This document shows positions 36,915 to 45,668 of a stretch of DNA of 64,000 bases, one piece after another. A program made the position numbers and the translations under genes. The stretch comes from Gordonia crocea. Lineage in GTDB: Bacteria > Actinomycetota > Actinomycetes > Mycobacteriales > Mycobacteriaceae. Below the pieces are notes generated by a model. It ran no database searches and was not told the DNA's origin. It saw only the letters and a program-made list of their open reading frames with translations. The DNA lies in assembly GCF_009932435.1 (NCBI RefSeq), contig NZ_BJOU01000011.1, forward strand, positions 62,001 to 126,000, given 5' to 3'. Within the stretch, counting starts at the first letter, position 1; each line of letters opens with the position of its first letter.

Positions 36915-38495
36915 ATGGGAGCCGCCACCAGCACCGACGCCGCCAGCGCTACGACAGCGGCCCGGTGGGCCGAGGTGAGTGCGGCGATGGCGGTGTTCGC
37001 CGCAGACCGCACCGCCGGTGATCCGGCCGCCACCCTGGCCGGGGTCGGGGCGTGTGAACGGGCCGAATCCTTCATCGCCTGGCTGCGCTACACCCGCAGC
37101 ACCGAATTGTTTGACACCGTGTTCGCCGACATGGCCGCCGCCGGCGACGACGAACTCGACCTGTTCGACGCCCACACCCAAACCGCGGCACGACTGGCCA
37201 TGACCCTGGCCATCTCCCAGGGCTGGGCCGAAAACCTCCTCGGCCAAGCCCTGGCCCTGCGCGACCGACTCCCCCGCGTCGCGGATTGTCTTCGCGACGG
37301 ACTCATCACCCCCGCCCACACCCGACTGATCATCACCCGCACCGAACTACTCACCGACGAGCACACCACACCGGTCGACACCGCCATCGCCGACGCCCTG
37401 CGCACCAAACCCGGCACCTGGACCACCACACGTATCCGCAACCTCGCCGACCGCATCGTGTTCCGCCACGACCCCGACTCAGTCCGCCGCGCCCGAGAAC
37501 GCTCCCTGGCCGACCGAACAATCTGGACCACCCCCACCGCCAACGGCATGGCCACCATCGGCGCCTCAATGACCGCCGAAAACGCCGCCGTCGCCCACGC
37601 CGCCGTCACCGCCCTGGCCGCCACCGCCTGCCCCCACGACACCCGCAGCCACACAGCCCGCACCAGCGACGCCTTCTACAGCCTCCTCGCCGGCGAGGCC
37701 TTCACCTGCGACTGCGGGCGCGACGACTGCACCGCCGACATACCCACACCGGGCCGACTCGCGACAGACACCACCGGCCGCATCACCGTCCACGTCGTCT
37801 GCGACGAATCCACTGCCGCCGGAACCGGCAACCACCCCGCATTCCTCAACGGCTACGGCATCATCAGCGCCGACCACGCCCGCACCATCATCAACCGCCC
37901 CGACACCCACACCCGACCCCTCGCCCGCCCCGAACCGGTACTGCCGCAATACCAACCCGCCAACCCCTACCGGCCCTCGGCCGCCCTAGACACCTTCATC
38001 CGCATCCGCGACGGCTACTGCACCGTCCCCGGCTGCAACCGACCCGCCTTTAGCGCCGAACTCGACCACGTCATCGAATACGACCACCACAACCCCGCCG
38101 CCGGCGGACCCACCCACCCCGACTGGCTCAACGCCAAATGCAAGTTCCACCACCTACTCAAAACCTTCAGCAACTGGGTCGACGACCAGTCCACCGACAC
38201 CCACGGCCACACCCACACCACCTGGGCAACCCCCGAAGGCATCCTCATCGACGGCCCCGCCGAAAACAACACCGACCTCTTCGCCGGCCTCAACCACTAC
38301 CGATGGCGCGCACCCGAGACGAAGCAGGCCGATGCGGCTGCAAACGCCCCAGCCACCGGCGCGGCGGAGACCGCCCGGCCCCGCCGGATCAAGACACGCT
38401 CCGAGCGCAAACATGAACGCCGTCGAGCCGAACGAGCCCGCAACCGCCGAAACCGCCAACACCACCCACCCCAACCCGGCGACCCGCCCTACTGA
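36915..38495 (+). CDS. DUF222 / HNH endonuclease domain protein (13E12 family)
   Basis: A 526-residue protein. The N-terminal two thirds is DUF222 (RAESFIAWLRYTRSTELFDTV... LRDGLITPAHTRLI). The C-terminal HNH nuclease has PGCNRPAFSAELDHVIEYDHHNP...NAKCKFHHLLKT. The tail is Arg-rich. Such 13E12/REP13E12 genes are multicopy in mycobacteria, Gordonia and relatives and often flank prophage integration sites; their function is unclear. It is monocistronic with a leaderless promoter. Confidence 0.93.
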   Translation: MGAATSTDAASATTAARWAEVSAAMAVFAADRTAGDPAATLAGVGACERAESFIAWLRYTRSTELFDTVFADMAAAGDDELDLFDAHTQTAARLAMTLAISQGWAENLLGQALALRDRLPRVADCLRDGLITPAHTRLIITRTELLTDEHTTPVDTAIADALRTKPGTWTTTRIRNLADRIVFRHDPDSVRRARERSLADRTIWTTPTANGMATIGASMTAENAAVAHAAVTALAATACPHDTRSHTARTSDAFYSLLAGEAFTCDCGRDDCTADIPTPGRLATDTTGRITVHVVCDESTAAGTGNHPAFLNGYGIISADHARTIINRPDTHTRPLARPEPVLPQYQPANPYRPSAALDTFIRIRDGYCTVPGCNRPAFSAELDHVIEYDHHNPAAGGPTHPDWLNAKCKFHHLLKTFSNWVDDQSTDTHGHTHTTWATPEGILIDGPAENNTDLFAGLNHYRWRAPETKQADAAANAPATGAAETARPRRIKTRSERKHERRRAERARNRRNRQHHPPQPGDPPY

Positions 38496-38512
38496 GCGGT
38501 CGCTCTCGGGCG

Positions 38513-39175
38513 CTACGAGAACTCGGCCGATTCCCCGGGGTTGATCACGGTGAACTCGGTTCCCGCTTTGCGCATCTCGGCCAGCCGCGCGTTGTGAATG
38601 CCGGCGCCCGCGGATGACAGCACGCCCTGGTGGATGGGAAACGCCTTCGACGGTTCCACCGCGCGCAGATAGTCCACCGACTCGGACAGCTTCATCCACG
38701 GCGCCGCACCGGGGATCGCCAGGACCTCGACGGCGACGAAGGGGATGTAGAAGGAATCGCCCGGATGCAGCAGCATGCCCGGTCGTTCCGCAGTGCCGAC
38801 CAGATAGGCGATGTTGTCGATCACCGGCAGCTCGGGGTGGATGATCGCGTGCCGTCCACCCGTGGCACGCACGGTGAGCGGCCCGATCTCGAACAGTTGC
38901 CCGGCGTGCGCGTCGCGCCATTGCCCCTGCGCCGGGTCGTCGTTGAGGAGCACGGCGGTCGCCGGATCGGCCCACCGCTGCGCGTCGGGGTTCGCGGCGA
39001 CGAGGGCGGGCAGCCGGGCGGTGTCGGCGTGGTCGGGGTGCTGGTGGGTGATCAGGATGGCATCGAGGCCAGTGAGCGACTCGAATCCCGTGGACAGGTT
39101 CCCCGGATCGAACAGGATCCGCGTTCCGTCGATCTCGGCGAGGAAGCTGGAGTGGCCGAAGCTGGTGATCCGCAT
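38513..39175 (-). CDS. Metallo-beta-lactamase-fold hydrolase (UlaG/L-ascorbate-6-P lactonase-like)
   Basis: A 220-residue protein with MBL-fold motifs: THQHPDHAD for metal binding, GGRHAIIHPE and HPGDSF as later ligands. The start RITSFGHSSFLAEIDGTRILFDPG is typical of the beta-lactamase superfamily subgroup near UlaG. I start it at ATG 39175; ATG 39184 and 39187 are alternatives. The substrate is unknown. Confidence 0.88.
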   Translation of the reverse strand: MRITSFGHSSFLAEIDGTRILFDPGNLSTGFESLTGLDAILITHQHPDHADTARLPALVAANPDAQRWADPATAVLLNDDPAQGQWRDAHAGQLFEIGPLTVRATGGRHAIIHPELPVIDNIAYLVGTAERPGMLLHPGDSFYIPFVAVEVLAIPGAAPWMKLSESVDYLRAVEPSKAFPIHQGVLSSAGAGIHNARLAEMRKAGTEFTVINPGESAEFS

Positions 39176-39286
39176 GGTTTCCATCATGCAACGATCTGCC
39201 CGGACACACCGGTGTCCGAGGCGGATGGGACAGTAGACGCGACGATCCAGCCAAGACAGATCCCCCAGAAACCGAAGGACTCCGCC

Positions 39287-39973
39287 ATGCCTCCGCGCCG
39301 CCGACCGGCAGCCGACTCGTTGACCCCCGAGAACCTCGCGGCACTCGCCACCGCACTCGCCGAGGGCAAACGCGCGACGGTGTACCTGCGCGACGGGATC
39401 CCGGGTCTGGGCCTCGCCGCGGGCACCTCGGCGAAGGTCATCTCGATCGACGGCTCGACCGTGACGATCCGTCCGCGCGGCGTCGACGACGAGTTGCCTT
39501 ACGAGGCCGACGAACTCCGGATCACCAAGGACGCACCGGCCAAGCCCGCACCCGCCAAAGCTGCGCCTGCCAAACCCAAACCCGCTCCCACGCCGGCCGC
39601 CCCTCGGTCGACGCCGCCACCACAACGGCCCCCGTCACCGCCCACGCCGTCACCGCCCGCGGCCCCGGCCCGGCCCGCCTCCGGTGCGCGCAAGAATGCC
39701 AAACCGAAGTCGGTGACCGTGACCATCTTCGGATCCAGCGACAACGAGTGGTCGGTGGCGGTCACGACGGGTGCGCGCAAACCGAACCAGTCCCGCAGCG
39801 TGACCCCGGGGGCGGTCGAGAACGCCCTGCGCGGGCTCGGCGACGAGGCCGCACTGGCCGCCGCGGAATCCGTACTCGCCGCGGCGCGCGAGGAGGCGGC
39901 CCGCAAGGTCGAGGAGTTGCGGCGCGAACTCGCCGCGGCACAAGAAACCCTGGCCGCGCTCTCGGGAGACTGA
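39287..39973 (+). CDS. Unrecognised protein with Pro/Ala-rich linker and C-terminal coiled coil
   Basis: A 228-residue soluble protein. An N-terminal domain of about 80 residues contains RATVYLRDGIPGLGLAAGTSAKVISIDG, resembling a small beta-barrel. A Pro/Ala/Lys linker (about 85-140) follows. A second domain has VTVTIFGSSDNEWSVAVTTG, then a predicted coiled coil (AAREEAARKVEELRRELAAAQETLA). I do not know the function. It is divergent from the MBL-fold gene. Confidence 0.75.
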   Translation: MPPRRRPAADSLTPENLAALATALAEGKRATVYLRDGIPGLGLAAGTSAKVISIDGSTVTIRPRGVDDELPYEADELRITKDAPAKPAPAKAAPAKPKPAPTPAAPRSTPPPQRPPSPPTPSPPAAPARPASGARKNAKPKSVTVTIFGSSDNEWSVAVTTGARKPNQSRSVTPGAVENALRGLGDEAALAAAESVLAAAREEAARKVEELRRELAAAQETLAALSGD

Positions 39974-39994
39974 CCGGGTTCGACCGACCGTCTT

Positions 39995-40474
39995 CTAGGT
40001 GATGACCGGGAACCACCCGAGGTCGGCGCCGGTCGAGATCATCCGGGCAATCCCGTAGCCGAACCAGGCGGCGACCACCACCAACGACGCCTTGCTGAAC
40101 ACCACCGCCTGCAGCCTGGACAGCGCCTCGTCGCGGCCGGTCACGAGGACCCACACGGCGAGCACGACCGCAACCGCGGTCAGCGCGAACAGCACCGGCC
40201 CCATCAGGTTGTAGCCGAAAGCGGCGGAGACGTCCCCGTGGGCGAGCATGACGAAACTGCGGGTCAAGCCGCATCCCGGGCACGGGAGACCGGTCAGATG
40301 CCGGAAGACGCAGGTACCGCTGCCGCTGGTGACACCCGACGTCGACCACACGGCGGCCACGCCGAGCACCGAGGCCCCGCCGACCACGGTCAGGAGCGCG
40401 GGCAACCGGCGTCGCACCGGCCCCGGCGGCGGGGATTGCACCGCCGCGGCTGGCGGCGCGGGGAACGCTGTCAT
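39995..40474 (-). CDS. DUF2752 membrane protein
   Basis: A 159-residue protein with about four hydrophobic helices. The motif GLPCPGCGLTRSFVMLAHGDVSAAFGYN is the signature of DUF2752. The Cys pair may bind metal. The function is unknown. It is divergent from fadE24, with the operator pair between them. Confidence 0.9.
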   Translation of the reverse strand: MTAFPAPPAAAVQSPPPGPVRRRLPALLTVVGGASVLGVAAVWSTSGVTSGSGTCVFRHLTGLPCPGCGLTRSFVMLAHGDVSAAFGYNLMGPVLFALTAVAVVLAVWVLVTGRDEALSRLQAVVFSKASLVVVAAWFGYGIARMISTGADLGWFPVIT

Positions 40475-40506
40475 GGTCCTCAGCCTACCGCCCTATCGAC
40501 AAGACT

Positions 40507-40546
40507 CCTTACCGTGGAGTAAGGTCTTTCCTTACTAGCGAGTAAG
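40507..40546. promoter_or_regulatory. Two palindromic operators upstream of fadE24
   Basis: CCTTAC-N6-GTAAGG (40507-40524) and CTTACT-AGCG-AGTAAG (40531-40546) are perfect 6-bp-arm palindromes sharing CTTAC/GTAAG half-sites, 24 bp apart. This is typical for a TetR-type fatty-acid regulator. They lie 75-114 bp before the fadE24 start and also face the DUF2752 gene. Confidence 0.65.
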
Positions 40547-40620
40547 AAGCTCGCTAAGCGGTCGCGCCCAGGCGCGCAGTCGACCGTCCACAGTTCCTTC
40601 GAGACAGGTAGCAGCGTTTC

Positions 40621-41985
40621 ATGACCACCACCGAACCCCGCGACACCTCCGCCGTCGGCAAGACGGGTGACAAGACCTCCCCGATCGGCTACGCCATGCG
40701 AGCCCTCTTCAAGGTCACCGGTTCTGACCTCGTCAACAAGTTCGGCCTCCGCGAGCCCCTCAACCGCGTCGCGTACCAGGGCACCAAGACCGGCTTCCAG
40801 ACCCTCGGCGCCGCCAACCGCGCGTTCACCAAGGCCACCGGCGACGGCAAGCCGAAGCGGCCGGCCGTGTCCAACAAGGGCCTGTTCAACCTGAACCCCG
40901 ACGACGAGCAGCAGATGATCGCGGAGACCGTCAAGGACTTCGCCAGCGAGATCCTGCGCCCGGCCGCCTACGAGGCCGACGCCAAGGCCCAGGCCCCCGC
41001 CGAGATCCTTGAGCGCTCCGCCGAGCTGGGCATCACCATGATCAACGTGCCCGAGGAGTACGACGGCGCCGCCGCCGAGCGCGGCGTGGTCACCAACGCC
41101 CTGGTCGCCGAGGCAATGGCATACGGCGACATGGGATTGGCCGTCCCGCTGCTGGCCCCCAGCGGCGTCGCCACCACCCTGACCAACTTCGGCACCGACG
41201 AGCAGCAGGCGACCTACCTGCCCGACTTTGCCGGCGAGAACGTGCCGCAGTCCGCGGTCGTCATCGCCGAGCCCAAGCCGCTCTTCGACGCGTTCAAGCT
41301 GACCACCAAGGCCACCCGCGTCCCCAGCGGATACCGCCTCAACGGCGTGAAGGCCTTCGTCCCGGCCGCCGGCTCCTCCGAGCTGTTCCTCATCGGTGCC
41401 GAGCTCGACGGCCGTCCGGCGCTGTTCATCGTCGAATCCGACTCCAAGGGCCTGATCGTCGAAGCCGATCCCGGGATGGGTCTGCGCGCAGCCGGCATGG
41501 GCCGCCTGCTGCTGCAGGACGTCGCCGTGTCGGCCGGTGCGATCATCGGCGGCACTGACGGCGACGACGCGTTCGCCGCCTACCGCGACGTCGTGCGCCT
41601 GTCGCGCCTGGGCTGGGCGGCGCTGGCCGCCGGTACCGGCCGGGCGATGCTCGACTACGTGATCCCTTATGTGAACGAGCGCGAGGCCTTCGGCGAGCCG
41701 ATCTCCAACCGCCAGGCGGTGGCCTTCATGGTCGCCACCATGGCCACCGAGCTCGACGGCCTGCGCCTGGTGACCCTCCGCGGCGCCTCCCGCGCCGAGC
41801 AGGGCCTGTCGTACGGCCGCGAGGCCGCGCTGGCCCGCAAGCTGACCATCGACAAGGGCCTGCAGATCGGCCTGGACGGCGTGCAGCTCCTGGGCGGCCA
41901 CGGCTTCACCAAGGAGCACCCGGTGGAGCGCTGGTACCGCGACCTCCGCGGCGCCGGCATCGGCGAGGGGATCGTCGTCCTCTAA
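40621..41985 (+). CDS. fadE24: Acyl-CoA dehydrogenase FadE24-like
   Basis: A 454-residue acyl-CoA dehydrogenase with an N-terminal extension of about 90 residues before the usual helical domain (DEQQMIAETVKDFASEILRP). The C-terminal part has QLLGGHGFTKEHPVERWYRDLRGAGIGEG but ends right after, without the EGT-x-EI segment. In mycobacteria, FadE pairs form alpha2-beta2 heterotetramers; this subunit and the next probably pair. The order matches M. tuberculosis Rv3139-Rv3140. The substrate is unassigned. Confidence 0.88.
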   Translation: MTTTEPRDTSAVGKTGDKTSPIGYAMRALFKVTGSDLVNKFGLREPLNRVAYQGTKTGFQTLGAANRAFTKATGDGKPKRPAVSNKGLFNLNPDDEQQMIAETVKDFASEILRPAAYEADAKAQAPAEILERSAELGITMINVPEEYDGAAAERGVVTNALVAEAMAYGDMGLAVPLLAPSGVATTLTNFGTDEQQATYLPDFAGENVPQSAVVIAEPKPLFDAFKLTTKATRVPSGYRLNGVKAFVPAAGSSELFLIGAELDGRPALFIVESDSKGLIVEADPGMGLRAAGMGRLLLQDVAVSAGAIIGGTDGDDAFAAYRDVVRLSRLGWAALAAGTGRAMLDYVIPYVNEREAFGEPISNRQAVAFMVATMATELDGLRLVTLRGASRAEQGLSYGREAALARKLTIDKGLQIGLDGVQLLGGHGFTKEHPVERWYRDLRGAGIGEGIVVL

Positions 41986-42017
41986 GGGCGGCGAATCGAC
42001 AAGGAGAGGGCACAGCC

Positions 42018-43235
42018 ATGGCCATCAACCTCGAACTCCCCAAGAAGTTCTCCGCGAATATCGACCAGGCGCGTCAAGCCGCCCACGAGATCTTCCGCCC
42101 GATCTCGCGCAAGTACGACCTGGCCGAGCACGAATACCCCGTCGAGCTGGACACGCTCGCCGCGCTGTACGACGGCCTGGCGGCCGCCGGTGCGGCCGGT
42201 GCGGGTGCAGCCGGCGGCCGCGGCGACGAGGCGAAGGAGCGCCCGGCGGGCACCGTCGTCAACGGCGGCAACATGTCGTCGATCCTCAACTCGATGGAGG
42301 CCTCCTACGGCGACGTCGGGCTGATGCTGTCGATGCCGTACCAGGGTCTTGGCAATGCGGCGATCGCCGCCGTGGCCACCGACGAGCAGCTGGAAAGCTT
42401 CGGCAAGGTGTGGGCCGCCATGGCCATCACCGAGCCCGGCTTCGGCTCGGACTCCGCGGCGGTCACCGCCACCGCGACCCGCGACGGCGACGAGTACGTC
42501 CTCAACGGCGAGAAGATCTTCGTCACCGCCGGTTCGCGCGCCACCCACATCGTCGTCTGGGCCTCGGTCGACCGCAGCCTCGGCCGCGCCGCGATCAAGT
42601 CGTTCGTGGTCCCCCGCGAGCATCCGGGCGTCACCGTGGTCCGCTTGGAGGAGAAGCTCGGCATCCGTGCTTCGGACACCGCGGTCATCCGATTCGAAGA
42701 CTGCCGGATCCCGGCGGCCAACCTGCTCGGCTCGCCCGAGGTCGACGTCCAGAAGGGCTTCGGCGGGGTCATGCAGACCTTCGACAACACCCGTCCGATG
42801 GTCGCGGCGATGGCCGTCGGCGTCGCCCGGGCGTCGCTGGAGACGCTGCGAACGATCCTGGAGGAGAACGGGATCGAGATCGACTACGACCGTCCGGCTA
42901 TCGACCAGCACGCCGCGGCCGCCGAGTTCATCCGGCTCGAGTCGGATTTCGAGGCGTCGTACCTGCTGACCATGCGGGCCGGCTGGATGGCCGACAACAA
43001 GGAGCCGAACTCGCTGGAGGCGTCGATGTCGAAGGCCAAGGCCGGCCGCACCGTCACCGACGTGACCAACAAGGCGGTCGAGCTCGCCTCGACCTACGGC
43101 TACTCCGAGCGCACCCTGCTGGAGAAGTGGGCCCGCGACTCGAAGATCCTCGACATCTTCGAGGGCACGCAGCAGATCCAGCAGTTGATCATTGCGCGCC
43201 GCGTGCTCGACAAGAGCAGCGCCGAACTTCGGTGA
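42018..43235 (+). CDS. fadE23: Acyl-CoA dehydrogenase FadE23-like
   Basis: A 405-residue acyl-CoA dehydrogenase. Motifs are AITEPGFGSDSAAVTATA and ILDIFEGTQQIQQLIIARR, the latter containing the glutamate position missing in the neighbour. ATG 42018 has AAGGAGAGG upstream, 32 bp after fadE24. The proteins probably act together as one enzyme on a CoA thioester. Confidence 0.9.
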   Translation: MAINLELPKKFSANIDQARQAAHEIFRPISRKYDLAEHEYPVELDTLAALYDGLAAAGAAGAGAAGGRGDEAKERPAGTVVNGGNMSSILNSMEASYGDVGLMLSMPYQGLGNAAIAAVATDEQLESFGKVWAAMAITEPGFGSDSAAVTATATRDGDEYVLNGEKIFVTAGSRATHIVVWASVDRSLGRAAIKSFVVPREHPGVTVVRLEEKLGIRASDTAVIRFEDCRIPAANLLGSPEVDVQKGFGGVMQTFDNTRPMVAAMAVGVARASLETLRTILEENGIEIDYDRPAIDQHAAAAEFIRLESDFEASYLLTMRAGWMADNKEPNSLEASMSKAKAGRTVTDVTNKAVELASTYGYSERTLLEKWARDSKILDIFEGTQQIQQLIIARRVLDKSSAELR

Positions 43236-43261
43236 TCATCCACCGATAAACGAGGGGTCGA

Positions 43262-43294
43262 CGAGGGGCCGGGAGAATTTCTCCCGGCCCCTCG
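43262..43294. terminator. Bidirectional terminator after fadE23
   Basis: A 16-bp perfect inverted repeat (43262-43277 / 43279-43294), CGAGGGGCCGGGAGAA and its complement, lies between the convergent fadE23 and the minus-strand membrane gene. On the plus strand it is followed by a short T-rich stretch. Confidence 0.8.
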
Positions 43295-43341
43295 ATGTTT
43301 GTCGGTGCTATCCCACCGGCCGTGTTAACCAGTCGGCCGGC

Positions 43342-43998
43342 TTACCTGGTCGGCTGGGGCTGCGCGGGTGCGCCCGGCGCAGGTACACCCGGAGTGGGTA
43401 TGCCCGGGGCCGGGGTGGTCGGACGCTGGTCGCGCGGCCCCCAGTCCCCACGGCTGTGCGGACCGCCGCCCTGCCACGAGTCGCGACCGGAGTCGCCCCG
43501 ACGCGGGCCGTACTCGCTGTCACGGCGGCCGCGGCGATCGTCATCCCACCGGTCGTACCGATCGCCGCCACGGTCGTGGTAGCGGTCGTACCGGTCGTGG
43601 TCGTGCCAGTGCTTGCCGTGGTGGTGTCGCGGCCCGTGGTGATCGCCGTCGTGGGATCCACCGGCGCCGCAGAACCCGATCAGGAAACCGGCGAGGAGAC
43701 CCAGGACACCGGTCAGCAGCCCCACACCAATGACCGTCGTCCACAGGTGCTCGCGCCACCAGCTCTGTTTGGGCTCGGACACGGCGACGGCGACCGGCTC
43801 GGCGACTGCTGGCTGGGCGACTGCTGGCTGGGCGGCCGTCGGCTGTGCGGCGGCCGGCTGCGCGTCCGCGATGGGCTCGGTCGGCGGAGGCGGCGGGATC
43901 GCGCCGGTCTGCGCCTCGCTCGGGGTTTCGGCCGCGGCGCTCGAGGCCGCGTCGGCGGCGGCGTTGTCGGCCGCGGAATCCTCGGGCTTGTCGGTCAT
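43342..43998 (-). CDS. Single-helix membrane protein with a His/Asp/Arg-rich tail
   Basis: A 218-residue protein: acidic Ala/Pro-rich N-terminus with repeats such as AAQPAVAQPAVAEP, one helix (TTVIGVGLLTGVLGLLAGFLIGF), then a tail rich in His, Asp, Arg and Gly (DHHGPRHHHGKHWHDHDRYDRYH), ending Pro-rich (GIPTPGVPAPGAPA). I start it at ATG 43998. The His/Asp tail could bind metal ions or be a simple low-complexity linker. The family is unrecognised. Confidence 0.7.
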   Translation of the reverse strand: MTDKPEDSAADNAAADAASSAAAETPSEAQTGAIPPPPPTEPIADAQPAAAQPTAAQPAVAQPAVAEPVAVAVSEPKQSWWREHLWTTVIGVGLLTGVLGLLAGFLIGFCGAGGSHDGDHHGPRHHHGKHWHDHDRYDRYHDRGGDRYDRWDDDRRGRRDSEYGPRRGDSGRDSWQGGGPHSRGDWGPRDQRPTTPAPGIPTPGVPAPGAPAQPQPTR

Positions 43999-44119
43999 TT
44001 GCTGTTCCTCTCGGTTGAGTGCACTTTCCACAATGCCCCCCAAACAGGGGCCGTGCACACAATCCACATCAGACGCACAGAGTCACACATCGCACACACA
44101 GGATCGATACGCTGCACCT

Positions 44120-44587
44120 ATGCCACCGGAATCCGCGACGATCACCGTCGACACCACCGTCAGCGCCCCCGCCGATACCATCTACCGACTCCTCACCGAT
44201 CTCCCCACGCTTGCCGAACTCGGCGAGGAGGTCGTCGACATGCGGTGGGCGAAGGGCGAAACGGCCGCCGTGGGCAACGTGTTCCGCGGCCGCAACCGCA
44301 ACGGATGGCACCGCTGGACGACCACCTGCACGGTCACCGACGCCGACGGGGCGACCTTCGCCTTTGATGTCTCGTACTTCGGCTTCCCCATCGCCCGGTG
44401 GCGCTATGACGTCACGCCCGACGACAACGGCGGCTGCCGGGTCACCGAACGCATGTGGGACCGCCGCCTTGAGCCGTTCAAGGCCACCGCCCACCTCTTC
44501 ACCGGCGTCCGCGACCGCGTGGCGGCCAACGACGGGCATATGCGAACCACGTTGGCGCGCCTGAAGACTCGCGCCGAAACCGTCTGA
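44120..44587 (+). CDS. SRPBCC (polyketide cyclase/dehydrase) family protein
   Basis: A 155-residue START-like fold protein. It begins TITVDTTVSAPADTIYRLLTDLPTLAELG and ends with a long helix (FTGVRDRVAANDGHMRTTLARL), as in the family. Such proteins bind hydrophobic ligands. The -10 TACGCT (44108-44113) lies 6 nt before the ATG (leaderless). Confidence 0.88.
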   Translation: MPPESATITVDTTVSAPADTIYRLLTDLPTLAELGEEVVDMRWAKGETAAVGNVFRGRNRNGWHRWTTTCTVTDADGATFAFDVSYFGFPIARWRYDVTPDDNGGCRVTERMWDRRLEPFKATAHLFTGVRDRVAANDGHMRTTLARLKTRAETV

Positions 44588-44675
44588 GGTGCCGGCGCAG
44601 CCACGCCCGACGGACGAATATCGGTGCATCTACCAGCACGAACGCCGATTGTGAGGGTGTTCACCGGCAACCGAT

Positions 44676-44705
44676 TTGCACGGACGTACGACTCGCCGGT
44701 AACGT
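44676..44705 (+). promoter_or_regulatory. Promoter of the initiator tRNA gene
   Basis: -35 TTGCAC (44676-44681), 18-bp spacer, -10 TAACGT (44700-44705), 12 nt before the tRNA 5' end. Confidence 0.55.
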
Positions 44706-44717
44706 GGTGTTTACCGA

Positions 44718-44791
44718 CGCGGGGTGGAGCAGCTCGGTAGCTCGCTGGGCTCATAACCCAGAGGTCGCAGGTTCAAATCCTGTCCCCGCTA
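44718..44791 (+). tRNA. Initiator tRNA-fMet (anticodon CAT)
   Basis: A 74-nt cloverleaf. Anticodon loop CTCATAA on a stem with GGG/CCC pairs, and a first base pair that is mismatched (C1 opposite T72); both mark initiator tRNAs. CCA is not encoded. Confidence 0.95.
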
Positions 44792-44800
44792 CGAGAAAAA

Positions 44801-44836
44801 GAGACCCTGACCAGCAGAAATGCTGGTCAGGGTCTC
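44801..44836 (+). terminator. Intrinsic terminator of tRNA-fMet
   Basis: GAGACCCTGACCAGCA / TGCTGGTCAGGGTCTC form a perfect 16-bp stem with a GAAA tetraloop, followed by TTTCCTTTCC and preceded by an A-run, so it could act in both directions. Confidence 0.9.
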
Positions 44837-44896
44837 TTTCCTTTCCGGGTGCCGCGGTCTTGCAACTACGACGTAAACTACGGTCGAGACGAGGCT

Positions 44897-45625
44897 CTAC
44901 CGCATGTCCCACAGCTCGATCGGCATCACGCCGTAACTGATCTCGACGCCGGTTCGACGCACTACCTCGGCTGCGAACTCGGTGGCCAACTGATCAGGCA
45001 GGGGGCTGAGCCCGAACGGGACACTGCCCGTCAACGTTCGACTGCTGCTGCTATGGCGAAAACGGCGGGTCACTGTGACATCGCCGGCCAGGTCGAGGAT
45101 CAAGCGGGAGTCCAGCCAGACAATCGTGGGTTGGTCGACTTCACGGACCCAGACCAGCACGCCGTAGTCGACGATGTGGGCGAAGCTCCTGCCGGACACC
45201 TCATACCGCGACTCCGCGAACGAGGCGAGTACCAGAACTATGGACAGCGGAAACCCGACGATCACGATCAACGGAGCCCGCCAATGATCCAGCATCAACG
45301 CCGCAAAGGCGGTGAGCGCAATAGCCACCGCGATGGGCATAGCGGAAACCGCGAAACGGCCACGTGGAAGCGCCACGAGCGTCAGTGTCGCCTCGGTCCG
45401 ATCGGCCCGCGGCTGACGGATGGGAAATAGTCGGGTCGCCACCGGGATGAGCGCGATCGAGAGAACCAGCCCGCCACTGGCGAATCCGAAGAAGCTGAAC
45501 TCCCAGTCGGTGTCGTAGGCAGAGACGGCAATAAGGGCACCACCCAGCACACCCAGACCCAGCGAAATCCAGAGCATTCGTCTCCGGTGCGCTTTCAGGT
45601 GCTCACGCCACAGCCGTTCATCCAT
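44897..45625 (-). CDS. Membrane protein of unknown function
   Basis: A 242-residue protein with two hydrophobic hairpins (about residues 17-60 and 97-140) and a C-terminal soluble domain with beta-like sequence (SRYEVSGRSFAHIVDYGVLVW... GVEISYGVMPIELWDMR). I do not recognise the family. The architecture resembles small PH-like or immunity-type membrane proteins, without proof. Confidence 0.7.
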   Translation of the reverse strand: MDERLWREHLKAHRRRMLWISLGLGVLGGALIAVSAYDTDWEFSFFGFASGGLVLSIALIPVATRLFPIRQPRADRTEATLTLVALPRGRFAVSAMPIAVAIALTAFAALMLDHWRAPLIVIVGFPLSIVLVLASFAESRYEVSGRSFAHIVDYGVLVWVREVDQPTIVWLDSRLILDLAGDVTVTRRFRHSSSSRTLTGSVPFGLSPLPDQLATEFAAEVVRRTGVEISYGVMPIELWDMR

Positions 45626-45668
45626 GGCCAGAAGCCTACGTGGGCAGATCGGCCCGACCTGTCCTCTC

